A stretch of 31,779 bases of DNA from Neelides folsomi (lineage: Eukaryota > Arthropoda > Collembola > Neelipleona > Neelidae). The position numbers and the translations under genes are program-made. Location of the stretch: positions 1 through 31,779 of the forward strand of contig JAQGBZ010000565.1 in assembly GCA_034687125.1 (NCBI GenBank), given 5' to 3'. The notes below the pieces were generated by a model. The model was not told the DNA's origin and made no database searches. It worked only from the letters and a program-made list of their open reading frames with translations. Of the stretch, positions 26,701-31,779 are shown piece by piece (the stretch's first letter is position 1; each line of letters starts with the position of its first letter).

Positions 26701-29700
26701 AGATGCAAAAGCCCCGCCGATCCAAATACCCAATATATGACATATTCATTGTTGAGCCGTAGAGCGGGAGGTGGAGAGAAGAGACAAGAATAGTAAATTT
26801 TAATGAGCAGAGCAAGCTGGTCCTGGAGGAGCTCCGTTCCTCCTCCACCAGTAAATAATACAATAATGCTCCAAGGTGGAGTTTGATAGAGACCCTCCCA
26901 TAAATATCCCACAAAGAATTCTGTGAATGTCAACCAGTGAGCAACAGACCAGAGCATCACAGATTTTTATTGTCCTCGTCCTCACATAGGGGAATTATCC
27001 TAATATACAGACCAATGTTGCTCATTATTCAGACCCGGGAGCGGGAACGCATTGGCATCATCTTTATGCATCATTCTTGAACCATCGGTTCCCCAAAAAT
27101 GAAAGGAAGGACCAAATAAATAATTTACGCACTTACCCGTGGAGTTAAGGAGTGTTGTGACTTACGCCACTTCTTTCACTTCCGACATCTTTCTCGTGCA
27201 TTTCACCAAATCAGCATCCCATGCCTTATTTATCAACTCAATTTGCTTCCACTTCCCTTTTATCTTATTGTTTTTATTAACCTTCTACTAACATACATTA
27301 CACTATTCATGATGCCATGTAAAATTCTTTAGTATCGTAATACATAGTGTTGATACCGAGGTTCTAATGTTATCTCTGTAAATCTTGTCTTGATCGGAAG
27401 ATGGAAGGAAACACAAGAAAACTCGTAAACTTTCTTATAAATGCGTGTTTTCAACAAATTGAACACGCATTGCTACTCTACATTAGTCAATTATGTAACA
27501 GAGAACGTGATCTCAAAATAGATGTGCTACATACCTTATCTAATAGTATATTTAATGTGCCATAGGCCATAGGATCTCTTGATGAGAAGAAGCCATTTGA
27601 AATATAAATTTGATTAATTTCATTGGGAAGGTTGAAGCATGAAATGATGTGACTTTAATTTCTTGAGAGACCGCCTTAATACAATTATGCCGGGGAGGTT
27701 GGAAGGTGTACGGGTTCGGAAGATGGTATAATTTATTAAAGAGAATGGAACCGCCGTCCCACTAATTAAAAATTTTTCGCATCGATCCGCCGAGGCCATA
27801 TGTCCCCCGTTGGTGGCTCTTAGCACGACTGTAGTTTAATTATCTCTTTACCGCTAATTAAGATATTCTAATTTAATACCACAAGTTCCTAACTGTCTCC
27901 CGCGCCTCAGTTCTCCGAACGCCGGAGGATTAATGTCTTGACTCTCCAGACAAACTTCGCTTAGCATTTGGGGTTTATTAACCAATTAATACTTATTGTA
28001 CCTCGCGGTGGTAGACATCAAATAATTAAAGATCTCTCCGGTAATTCCTCTGTTTAAACAATTTAAACTACCTGGACTTTACTTCATGTATGAGTTGAGC
28101 CAAAGGAGTTGAATATTTCAACGGTGTTTACTTTCACTCAGTGTTTGGTTCAATTTTAAAGTCAAAGTTAAAGGGAATTTTAAAGGGGGTTTATAAAGTT
28201 TATAGACCCCCTTTAGTAAAGTAGGACATTAAAGGGAGCTTGAAGTTGAAGCCAAAGATCAAAGGCCTGTTTTAAAAAATTATAATTTTATCAAAATAAT
28301 TTGAAAGAAGAAAGTTGAATATGAACGGAGCTGGGCAGATTAAAGAGAGGGCCTTTCAGTTAGTGGATTTAGACTTCATTTCCCTTCTCTCTCGTCCGAA
28401 GGAGCACATTAGGTAAAACCTTTTGCGAGTCGGCAAAACTGCTTCCTCTTCACTTTCCCTAACGCTAACTCCATTTTGTATATATTTGGATTTTTTGAAA
28501 GTGGAAGGTAGAGTTAAAAGGAACACAAACATCCCATCTCCCTACTCTACTTGAAAGAAATTATATTTGTATTATCTCTCCCTCCATGTATATTACAAAC
28601 CTCTTCATTTCAAAGAGCTCTTTTCTCATTCAAACGTAACGCGATTTACTCACAATTTACTTTCCCTCTTCCACCAAAAGAAACTTACTTATGGATTAAG
28701 AAGATTTAATATAGAACCATCTTTCTTTTTCTATAAAACCTTATGTATGGTATATTAGTAGTATATTCGTTATGTAGTCTAAATAATACTTTTTTTGTAT
28801 AGGTAGTTTGATAACAAAAAATAAATTACAATATATATGATATTACTTACATACATACACTTAATATGTTACAGATGTTTGGAATATTAGTATCTCAAAT
28901 CCTAAACAATATTCTCATAGACTCATTCTAAAAAACACAAAAATCCCTAAATACGTTCACATTCGGATTGTTTTTGACATCATAATATGAAGAAATGCCT
29001 ATATATACATAAATTATGCACGTATGAGCATAAAACATTGAATATATTGTAGCATTGACTTGACATGCCCATGTTGAATATAAGTCTAATATTTCGTAAA
29101 TTACCACCCAAATTGTTATATGATATTGTGTTTATCAAAATTATTGTCCTATTAGTATTATTATCGTTTTCTTGAAAATGAATTAAAGGTTTTCATGCAG
29201 AAGAGCCAATTTATGATTATGACTATATTTATAATTATTTTATATAATTACATTTACAGATGTGTAAATGGCCAAATAATTCTGTTAATTCTGTATAGTT
29301 AAAATAAGTATGAATCTCCTTATCGAATCCATTTATAATTCCCAGCACCAGCTGAAGCGAAGGCTAAGAAAATGAGCTCAAACAATAAGTGAGTTCCAAT
29401 CTGCCTATAAATTTACTAACTTTTGAAGTGTATTGATAATGCTAATATTTCAAATTAAACTCCCGCGGCATCATTTAAGGAATATTAAGAAGCCGTTGAA
29501 GATGCTTACCTTGCTCTTATATGATCAATGGCGTCGGCAGTAAGTGAGCTTGAAGGATTCCTTGAATGAGGATTTCCGAAAAGGTTTGATTGGAGTTGGG
29601 AGTGAATTCCATCGATTTGGGCTTTGGCATACAAAGTGGCTCCCGCGTGGTCCAAGTAGCACCTCCCATCTAATCACATTCCATCCTTCTGTGTATTTTG

Positions 29701-30636
29701 CTTGAGTGTTATTGTGGGATTGGGAAGTAAATGGAATGAGATGAGATGAATGAGAGAGTCAGAGCTCCGAGAAGGGCAATTTAATATGAGGAAAGGTGGA
29801 GAACTCATAAGAGATCTCAGGAGAGAAAACCCAGGCCTGGCTAACATCATTCAGGTTCACATTTCATTTCTTCCCAATCTCTCATCCCCGACTCCGTTTG
29901 TCTTCTCGCCGATCGGCGGAATCAAAAAGTCCCAAATGAGGAAGGCTATGAGTATAACACTTATACCAAGATAGCCTTCCTCCTCAAATATGCTCTTCCT
30001 TCCACATTAGAGATTGATGCTTAAATCAACAATTGAGGAGGAGATGAGAAAGATCTGAGGGAAGGCTTTATGACTTATAGAGAGGTTCCGAGAAGAAAAG
30101 AAATCTCTCATCATGACCAACGGAGGAAAATGAATGGCTTAATGGGAGTAAAATTAGGATCAATCAACCAAGAAAACAAAGTTATATCTTTCTTTCATAC
30201 TACATTTAACACGGGAAAATTGAATACAATCTTTTTATCCTAATTTAATAAGATCAAAGATTTGGGCAGTTACATAGATATGAACAAATATCTATCTAAA
30301 TAATTTAGCGATTAGGGCTATTACATACTATAAGTATTTTTACTTAATAAGTAGGATGTGCATACTTGTTAGGTTTTTTGCATATCATGATTTAATGTGA
30401 ATTTTAATTCTTAAATCGATATTATCATTTTGCAAAAGTATTTGCTTTGTCAAATGAAATTAAATGAAATTGCATTTTTCTGAATTTAATTACAAATACA
30501 TTTAGAATAATTAAAATATTAAACTACAAAAAGTTAATAAAAAGAAAAAATTCTTGCCTTTAATTTGCGGAAATTCTTCTTTTAATTTTTTTACTTCATC
30601 TTGAGTAAGAATTTCTTCATATGAAACTTCACTCAT
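2528..30636 (-). CDS. MOCOS: Molybdenum cofactor sulfurase, 12 exons, 3' end off window
   Basis: This enzyme transfers sulfur from L-cysteine to the molybdenum cofactor of xanthine dehydrogenase and aldehyde oxidase, activating them in the cytosol. The N-terminal part is a class V aminotransferase (NifS-like) PLP domain, and the C-terminal part is a MOSC domain that binds the cofactor. Joining 30558-30636, 29510-29669, 25308-25414, 21943-22147, 19882-20276, 14446-14575, 12734-12853, 11550-11706, 6273-6389, 3951-4097, 3011-3190 and 2528-2746 (all complement) gives 2016 nt, 672 codons, with no stop. All junctions keep phase and all introns are GT-AG except intron 1 (GC-AG). Key residues are present: H125 in the SHTS motif, D283 in LDAAS, PLP lysine K309 in SFYKIFG, and cysteines 467, 469 and 474 in GCFCNPGAC. 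Human MOCOS, as I remember it, is about 890 residues, so roughly 200 C-terminal residues are missing. The gene looks intact as far as it can be seen. Confidence 0.95.
2859..2878. repeat. (ATAC/ATGT)n microsatellite
   Basis: This is an ATACATACATACATGCATAC run. Shorter copies of the same tetranucleotide occur near 420, 15293, 15606 and 28849, always in introns or flank. Confidence 0.7.
3011..3190 (-). CDS. MOCOS: MOCOS exon 11, linker and start of MOSC N-terminal barrel
   Basis: This exon encodes residues 540-599. The first ~40 residues are a variable, proline-rich linker. The last ~20, KILKIFVYPIKSCAPFE, match the LYLYPIKSCAAFE start of the MOSC N-terminal beta barrel. The donor GAG|GTGAGA is clear. 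I placed the acceptor at CCCCCTCAG|GTA because of its pyrimidine tract and phase. TTTCACAG at 3161-3162 (exon start 3160) is an in-phase alternative that would shorten the linker by ten residues. Confidence 0.88.
3191..3950 (-). other. MOCOS intron 10
   Basis: This is a 760-nt intron from GTAAGT to CCCTCAG. Nothing is recognisable inside it. Confidence 0.75.
3951..4097 (-). CDS. MOCOS: MOCOS exon 10, AGHVCGD motif
   Basis: This exon encodes residues 491-539. It begins AGHVCGDMRDIIDGKATGAI and continues VRVSIGYMT-like into a helix ENLLRLIHRC. This is the end of the aminotransferase domain (human: AGHVCGDNMDLIDGQPTGSV). The acceptor is GCGGACAG|GCC and the donor GCCAAG|GTAAGT. It is phase 0 at both ends. 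Confidence 0.96.
4098..6272 (-). other. MOCOS intron 9
   Basis: This is a 2.2-kb intron from GTCTGT to GGACAG. It is mixed-composition sequence with no supported gene or repeat. Confidence 0.8.
6273..6389 (-). CDS. MOCOS: MOCOS exon 9, persulfide cysteine motif
   Basis: This exon encodes residues 452-490. LHLRYGCFCNPGACRRHLNL contains the cysteine cluster conserved throughout MOCOS and ABA3 proteins. From memory, a cysteine of this motif (Cys430 in Arabidopsis ABA3) carries the persulfide delivered to the cofactor. C467, C469 and C474 are all present. The exon ends VITHYQ. The acceptor is TTTCCAG|ATC and the donor TACCAG|GTCTGT. It is phase 0 at both ends. It has no open frame longer than itself, so a simple ORF scan would miss it. 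Confidence 0.95.
6390..11549 (-). other. MOCOS intron 8
   Basis: This is a 5.2-kb intron from GTGAGC to TTCCAG. It contains a 17-bp-stem AT-rich hairpin at 9145-9186. Short islands of more balanced composition (about 7400-8000 and 11140-11500) leave frames open on both strands, but their translations lack any domain I recognise. Confidence 0.8.
9145..9186. repeat. 17-bp stem hairpin
   Basis: TGTTCAATATTATATTA (9145-9161) pairs perfectly with TAATATAATATTGAACA (9170-9186) across an 8-nt loop. It lies in MOCOS intron 8. Confidence 0.85.
11550..11706 (-). CDS. MOCOS: MOCOS exon 8, ARIYSDTAF segment
   Basis: This exon encodes residues 399-451. It reads LRGLKYLNGQPVARIYSD, then QGPIVTFNLIRTDGAIIGYS. 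This is the small-subdomain strand region, equivalent to YPNGAPVVRIYSD and QGPIINFN in human MOCOS. The acceptor is TTTCCAG|A and the donor CGGAG|GTGAGC. It ends in phase 0. Confidence 0.96.
11707..12733 (-). other. MOCOS intron 7
   Basis: This is a 1.0-kb intron from GTACTA to TTCCAG, very AT-rich between about 12300 and 12720. I see nothing else in it. Confidence 0.8.
12734..12853 (-). CDS. MOCOS: MOCOS exon 7, RFEDGTISFL motif
   Basis: This exon encodes residues 359-398 plus two bases. FEDGTISFLSILALGFGFDT is close to FEDGTISFLDVIALKHGFDT in human MOCOS as I remember it. SLETISTRTFRLAR follows, matching the helix before the C-terminal subdomain. The acceptor is TTTCCAG|A and the donor GCCAG|GTACTA. 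Both split codons give arginine. Confidence 0.95.
12854..14445 (-). other. MOCOS intron 6
   Basis: This is a 1.6-kb intron from GTATTT to TTCCAG. Around 13756-13800 the word GTTTAAAC recurs in inverted arrangement. No gene is visible. Confidence 0.8.
14446..14575 (-). CDS. MOCOS: MOCOS exon 6, YFGGGTV motif
   Basis: This exon encodes residues 316-358 plus two bases. GLGALLVRNEAAEILEKKYF followed by GGGTV is the conserved segment directly after the PLP lysine. It continues AVPSKHFHVKRHKLHE. Acceptor CTATCCAG|GG completes the glycine of FPTG from exon 5. The donor is GAAAG|GTATTT. Confidence 0.96.
14576..19881 (-). other. MOCOS intron 5
   Basis: This is the longest intron, 5.3 kb, from GTGAGT to ATCCAG. 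It includes a degenerate GATA-type simple-sequence tract (about 16905-16990) and a 134-codon minus-strand frame at 18626-19030 that matches nothing I recognise. I see no convincing gene. Confidence 0.8.
16905..16990. repeat. Degenerate GATA-type simple sequence
   Basis: The words AGATA, TAGATA and GATAT recur irregularly through this AT-rich tract in MOCOS intron 5. It is low-complexity sequence without a clear period. Confidence 0.5.
19882..20276 (-). CDS. MOCOS: MOCOS exon 5, PLP lysine exon
   Basis: This 395-nt exon encodes residues 184-315. In order it carries a Ser-rich stretch (about 187-200), FAFAAQCNFSGFKYPLEWI (the family's YPAQSNFSG region), a low-complexity insertion with four consecutive histidines (265-268), YVALDAASF with D283, DLSLYPADFVGISFYKIFG with the Schiff-base lysine K309, and FPTG. 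The insertion between the YPLEWI and LDAAS blocks is about 40 residues longer than in human MOCOS as I recall it. The acceptor is TTTCAG|G and the donor ACCG|GTGAGT. Confidence 0.96.
20277..21942 (-). other. MOCOS intron 4
   Basis: This is a 1.7-kb intron from GTAAAG to TTTCAG. It is AT-rich, most strongly between about 20580 and 21010. I found no frame or repeat of note. Confidence 0.8.
21943..22147 (-). CDS. MOCOS: MOCOS exon 4, SHTSVVGMRE motif
   Basis: This exon encodes residues 116-183 plus two bases. VFAYLEESHTSVVGMREIV is nearly the family consensus, and H125 corresponds to the PLP-stacking histidine of NifS-like enzymes. The rest is a variable, cysteine- and proline-containing linker (KVYCLSKSSC and onward). 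The donor CTTG|GTAAAG was chosen because its phase matches exon 5 and a TAA follows directly in frame. The acceptor TTCATAG|GT lies 145 nt downstream (in gene sense) of the intron 3 transposon. The first third is certain; the 3' boundary is inferred. Confidence 0.88.
22293..22516 (+). repeat. Left terminal inverted repeat
   Basis: This is the left arm, 224 bp. It differs from the reverse complement of the right arm only at 22302 (G versus A) and 22375 (C versus A). It includes a short GGTA tandem run at 22385-22405. Confidence 0.93.
22570..23037 (+). pseudogene. Unrecognised transposon-internal reading frame with one stop
   Basis: One frame runs from just after a TGA at 22567-22569 to TAA at 23035-23037, a span of 155 codons, broken once by TGA at 22741-22743. 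The part after the stop is 97 codons, with its first ATG at 22843. The second half has acidic and then basic character: KKPKEVFTFMPNDLIQIQHF, a Ser/Arg/Lys-rich hinge (SSSRGRKPGK), then a probable helix FIKKLEDKMTETLKRFVRER. I recognise no domain. It could be a relic of a larger element protein, a captured host fragment, or a split product with translation from 22843. That the composition stays protein-like on both sides of the stop is my judgement, not a measured result. Confidence 0.45.
23101..23324 (-). repeat. Right terminal inverted repeat
   Basis: This is the right arm, 224 bp, the reverse complement of 22293-22516 with mismatches at 23315 and 23242. It begins internally at AATGTAATAAACC and ends CTATTGTTA. 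Confidence 0.93.
24321..24342. repeat. Perfect 22-bp palindrome centred on GTTTAAAC
   Basis: GATTTTAGTTT followed immediately by AAACTAAAATC is its own reverse complement. It lies in MOCOS intron 3, outside the transposon. The core GTTTAAAC also appears in intron 6 and near 28055. Confidence 0.85.
25308..25414 (-). CDS. MOCOS: MOCOS exon 3, FTSGTTSALK motif
   Basis: This exon encodes residues 80-115 plus one base. VLHHFGTSGDEYSVIFTSG followed by TTSALKLLAESFRFNG matches the conserved stretch that is VIFTAGSTAALKLVAEAF in human MOCOS. It lies in the PLP-binding fold of the aminotransferase domain. The acceptor is TTCCAG|G and the donor GGAG|GTAATC, 107 nt in all, with split codons that agree with both neighbours. 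Confidence 0.93.
27440..27472. repeat. Imperfect hairpin
   Basis: AATGCGTGTTTTCAA pairs with TTGAACACGCATT with a two-base bulge and a short loop. It lies in MOCOS intron 2. Confidence 0.7.
28181..28215. repeat. Near-perfect 35-bp palindrome
   Basis: TAAAGGGGGTTTATAAA pairs with TTTATAGACCCCCTTTA around a single G, with one T/G mismatch. It lies in MOCOS intron 2. Confidence 0.85.
29510..29669 (-). CDS. MOCOS: MOCOS exon 2, YLDHAG motif
   Basis: This exon encodes residues 27-80. It contains GRCYLDHAGATLYAKAQID and then FGNPHSRNPSS, the strongly conserved start of the NifS-like PLP domain of MOCOS proteins. The donor is GCAAG|GTAAGC. I placed the acceptor at ATTAG|ATGGGAGG because that phase fits exon 1. 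A second AG eight bases further in (GGGAG|GTGC) would break the frame with exon 1. Confidence 0.92.
29670..30557 (-). other. MOCOS intron 1 (GC-AG)
   Basis: This is an 888-nt intron starting GCAAGAAT and ending GATTAG. It contains a strong compact hairpin at 29938-29982 and otherwise unremarkable AT-rich sequence. No open frame in it resembles a protein. Confidence 0.6.
29938..29982. repeat. Compact two-part hairpin
   Basis: GAGGAAGGCTAT (29938-29949) pairs perfectly with ATAGCCTTCCTC (29971-29982). Inside, GTATAA (29952-29957) pairs with TTATAC (29961-29966) across a CAC loop. It lies in MOCOS intron 1. Confidence 0.85.
30558..30636 (-). CDS. MOCOS: MOCOS exon 1, start codon
   Basis: This exon encodes residues 1-26 plus the first base of codon 27. 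It begins MSEVSYEEIL and ends EEFPQIK, matching the short acidic leader before the YLDHAG motif in the family. The start is supported by an in-frame TAA 12 bases upstream of the ATG and an A at -3. The exon appears to end AAAG before GCAAGAAT, a GC-type donor whose other positions fit the consensus. The leftover G joins AT from exon 2 to give Asp27. Leaders are poorly conserved, so this exon rests on position, phase and the EEFPQIK similarity. Confidence 0.75.
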
Positions 30637-31779
30637 TTTCAAAGTTTAATTTATATCTGGACACAAAATATTTATGGATAATTTAATATGAATACAATAA
30701 GTAACCTACCCAAATACTAAAAAAATTATCACAATTAACAGGAAATGGTTAGAAGTTAGAATTCTTCTTGTTTGTTTTGTTTTGAACACTTTACATTAAA
30801 TTGAACAAACCTCAAAGAGAAGGAGAACAATACTGGGTTTATATTTTTCAGCCAAAATTGAAAATTGAAAATTATTTTATTATTTCCTATTGAAAAGACA
30901 ATGGGAGAGCGAGCAAAGAATTTCTAAAGTGGAATTTGAATGGAACAAGGTTTGCGTTTGAAGTTTATTTTGAATTACCTCTTCACAGTGAGTATTTAAT
31001 TAGTTAGAAATCTTTTGTTTGCAAAAGGCTTTTACAATGTCTCGTCAATATTAATATTAAATTAAGCTTTGAATGGCCGAGGACGAAATGAAATGAAACA
31101 CACGTGAAACTTGTCCTTCATAACTCAATTTTGTGGTTCATCATAAATATTAAGTCATGTGTGAGTTGGTCAGCAATGAATTGATGACTCTTAGGGATAA
31201 CTTCAACCATCCTCTTAAATAGACGACTCTCTACTTATGTATACTCATAATGGCTTTCAATTCAAATGTTATTATTAAAGTTTTGCTCTATAGATGTTAT
31301 CAACTGATGTTATACACATATATTTTACAGGGTAACATGTGGTAAGTTTTAACTATATGATACTAGTATAAAGTACATTTAAAAGGTTTAATAAAAGAGT
31401 AAAGAACTTGAGCGTAAACATCACAGAATGCAAACAGTTGATAATAAAGAAATACTTATGTATTTTATTTATATGAATGAGAATCAAAAGGTATAGGTAC
31501 ATATAAAAAATATTTACATTAGATATGATATACCTACCTAACATAACAGTTAGCAAGTAACCCATACACTTAAATAAATAATACACATTTTGATGATTTT
31601 CATACATATGTAAATATGGTTGCCTTATCCCAAGAACTATATATCCAAATTCGACCAAATCTTAAAAAATGGTAACCTTGCCAGAATTATAGAAATATAG
31701 ATTATAAGAAATTAATGATGCAAAAGAGAAAATGTATAAAATAATAAGTTAAATATGCATTTCTAGTAATCGTCTTCGG
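30558..31779 (-). promoter_or_regulatory. MOCOS 5' flank and putative core promoter
   Basis: The stretch above the start codon (30637-31779) holds no gene I can support. On the minus strand there is an ATATAAAC TATA-like octamer at 30837-30844, about 200 nt upstream of the ATG, followed by a pyrimidine-rich run. A TTGTGTCCAG just before the start codon could be an acceptor for a 5'UTR intron. Both are weak, because such words are frequent in AT-rich DNA. Frames open on either strand here are AT-driven. Confidence 0.25.

Larger units (their letters stand above)
25415..29509 (-). other. MOCOS intron 2
   Basis: This is a 4.1-kb intron from GTAAGC to TTCCAG. It holds two hairpin-forming stretches (27440-27472 and 28181-28215) and AT-rich microsatellite-like sequence. 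A 46-codon acidic plus-strand frame near 26563-26703 has no recognisable homology. I see no gene. Confidence 0.8.

Noticed and set aside
26563..26703. Small acidic plus-strand frame of 46 codons
   Set aside because: It is too short and unsupported by homology or context, with no sign of splice partners.
31353..31658. 101-codon minus-strand frame upstream of MOCOS
   Set aside because: It is composed almost wholly of Tyr, Leu, Ile, Asn and Phe, as expected from translating AT-rich DNA. No motif was seen.

Overview
This is a eukaryotic, AT-rich nuclear window, almost certainly from an animal. One large split gene on the minus strand accounts for nearly everything recognisable. Twelve exons, from a start codon at 30636 down to about 2528, join in frame into the first ~672 residues of a molybdenum cofactor sulfurase (MOCOS; Drosophila maroon-like; plant ABA3). 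Every junction keeps reading phase. The exons carry the family's landmark motifs in the right order: YLDHAG, FTSGTTSALK, SHTSVVGMRE, LDAASF, SFYKIFGFPTG with the PLP lysine, YFGGGTV, RFEDGTISFL, GCFCNPGAC, GHVCGD, VYPIKSC and GLLYDREW. The last ~200 residues (most of the MOSC domain) were not found and probably lie beyond the left edge.

Layout, in gene order from right to left: upstream flank 30637-31779; exon 1 (30558-30636); exon 2 (29510-29669); exon 3 (25308-25414); exon 4 (21943-22147); exon 5 (19882-20276, largest, with a Ser-rich and His-rich insertion); exon 6 (14446-14575); exon 7 (12734-12853); exon 8 (11550-11706); exon 9 (6273-6389, cysteine motif); exon 10 (3951-4097); exon 11 (3011-3190); exon 12 (2528-2746). 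Introns run from 264 nt to 5.3 kb and make up most of the sequence. Intron 1 appears to use a GC donor.

Mobile DNA: intron 3 holds a ~1.03 kb element (22293-23324) with 224-bp terminal inverted repeats that differ at only two positions. It carries an unrecognised lysine-rich frame broken by one stop codon. It is the least explained structure in the window. The extreme left end (2-298, plus strand) is a decayed Tc1/mariner-type transposase tail. Several clean hairpins and palindromes sit in the introns.

Organism: the protein is animal-like. Large AT-rich introns, mariner debris and recurring (ATGT)n microsatellites would suit an arthropod such as a parasitic copepod, but that is a guess. No second protein-coding gene, tRNA, rRNA or CRISPR array could be supported.
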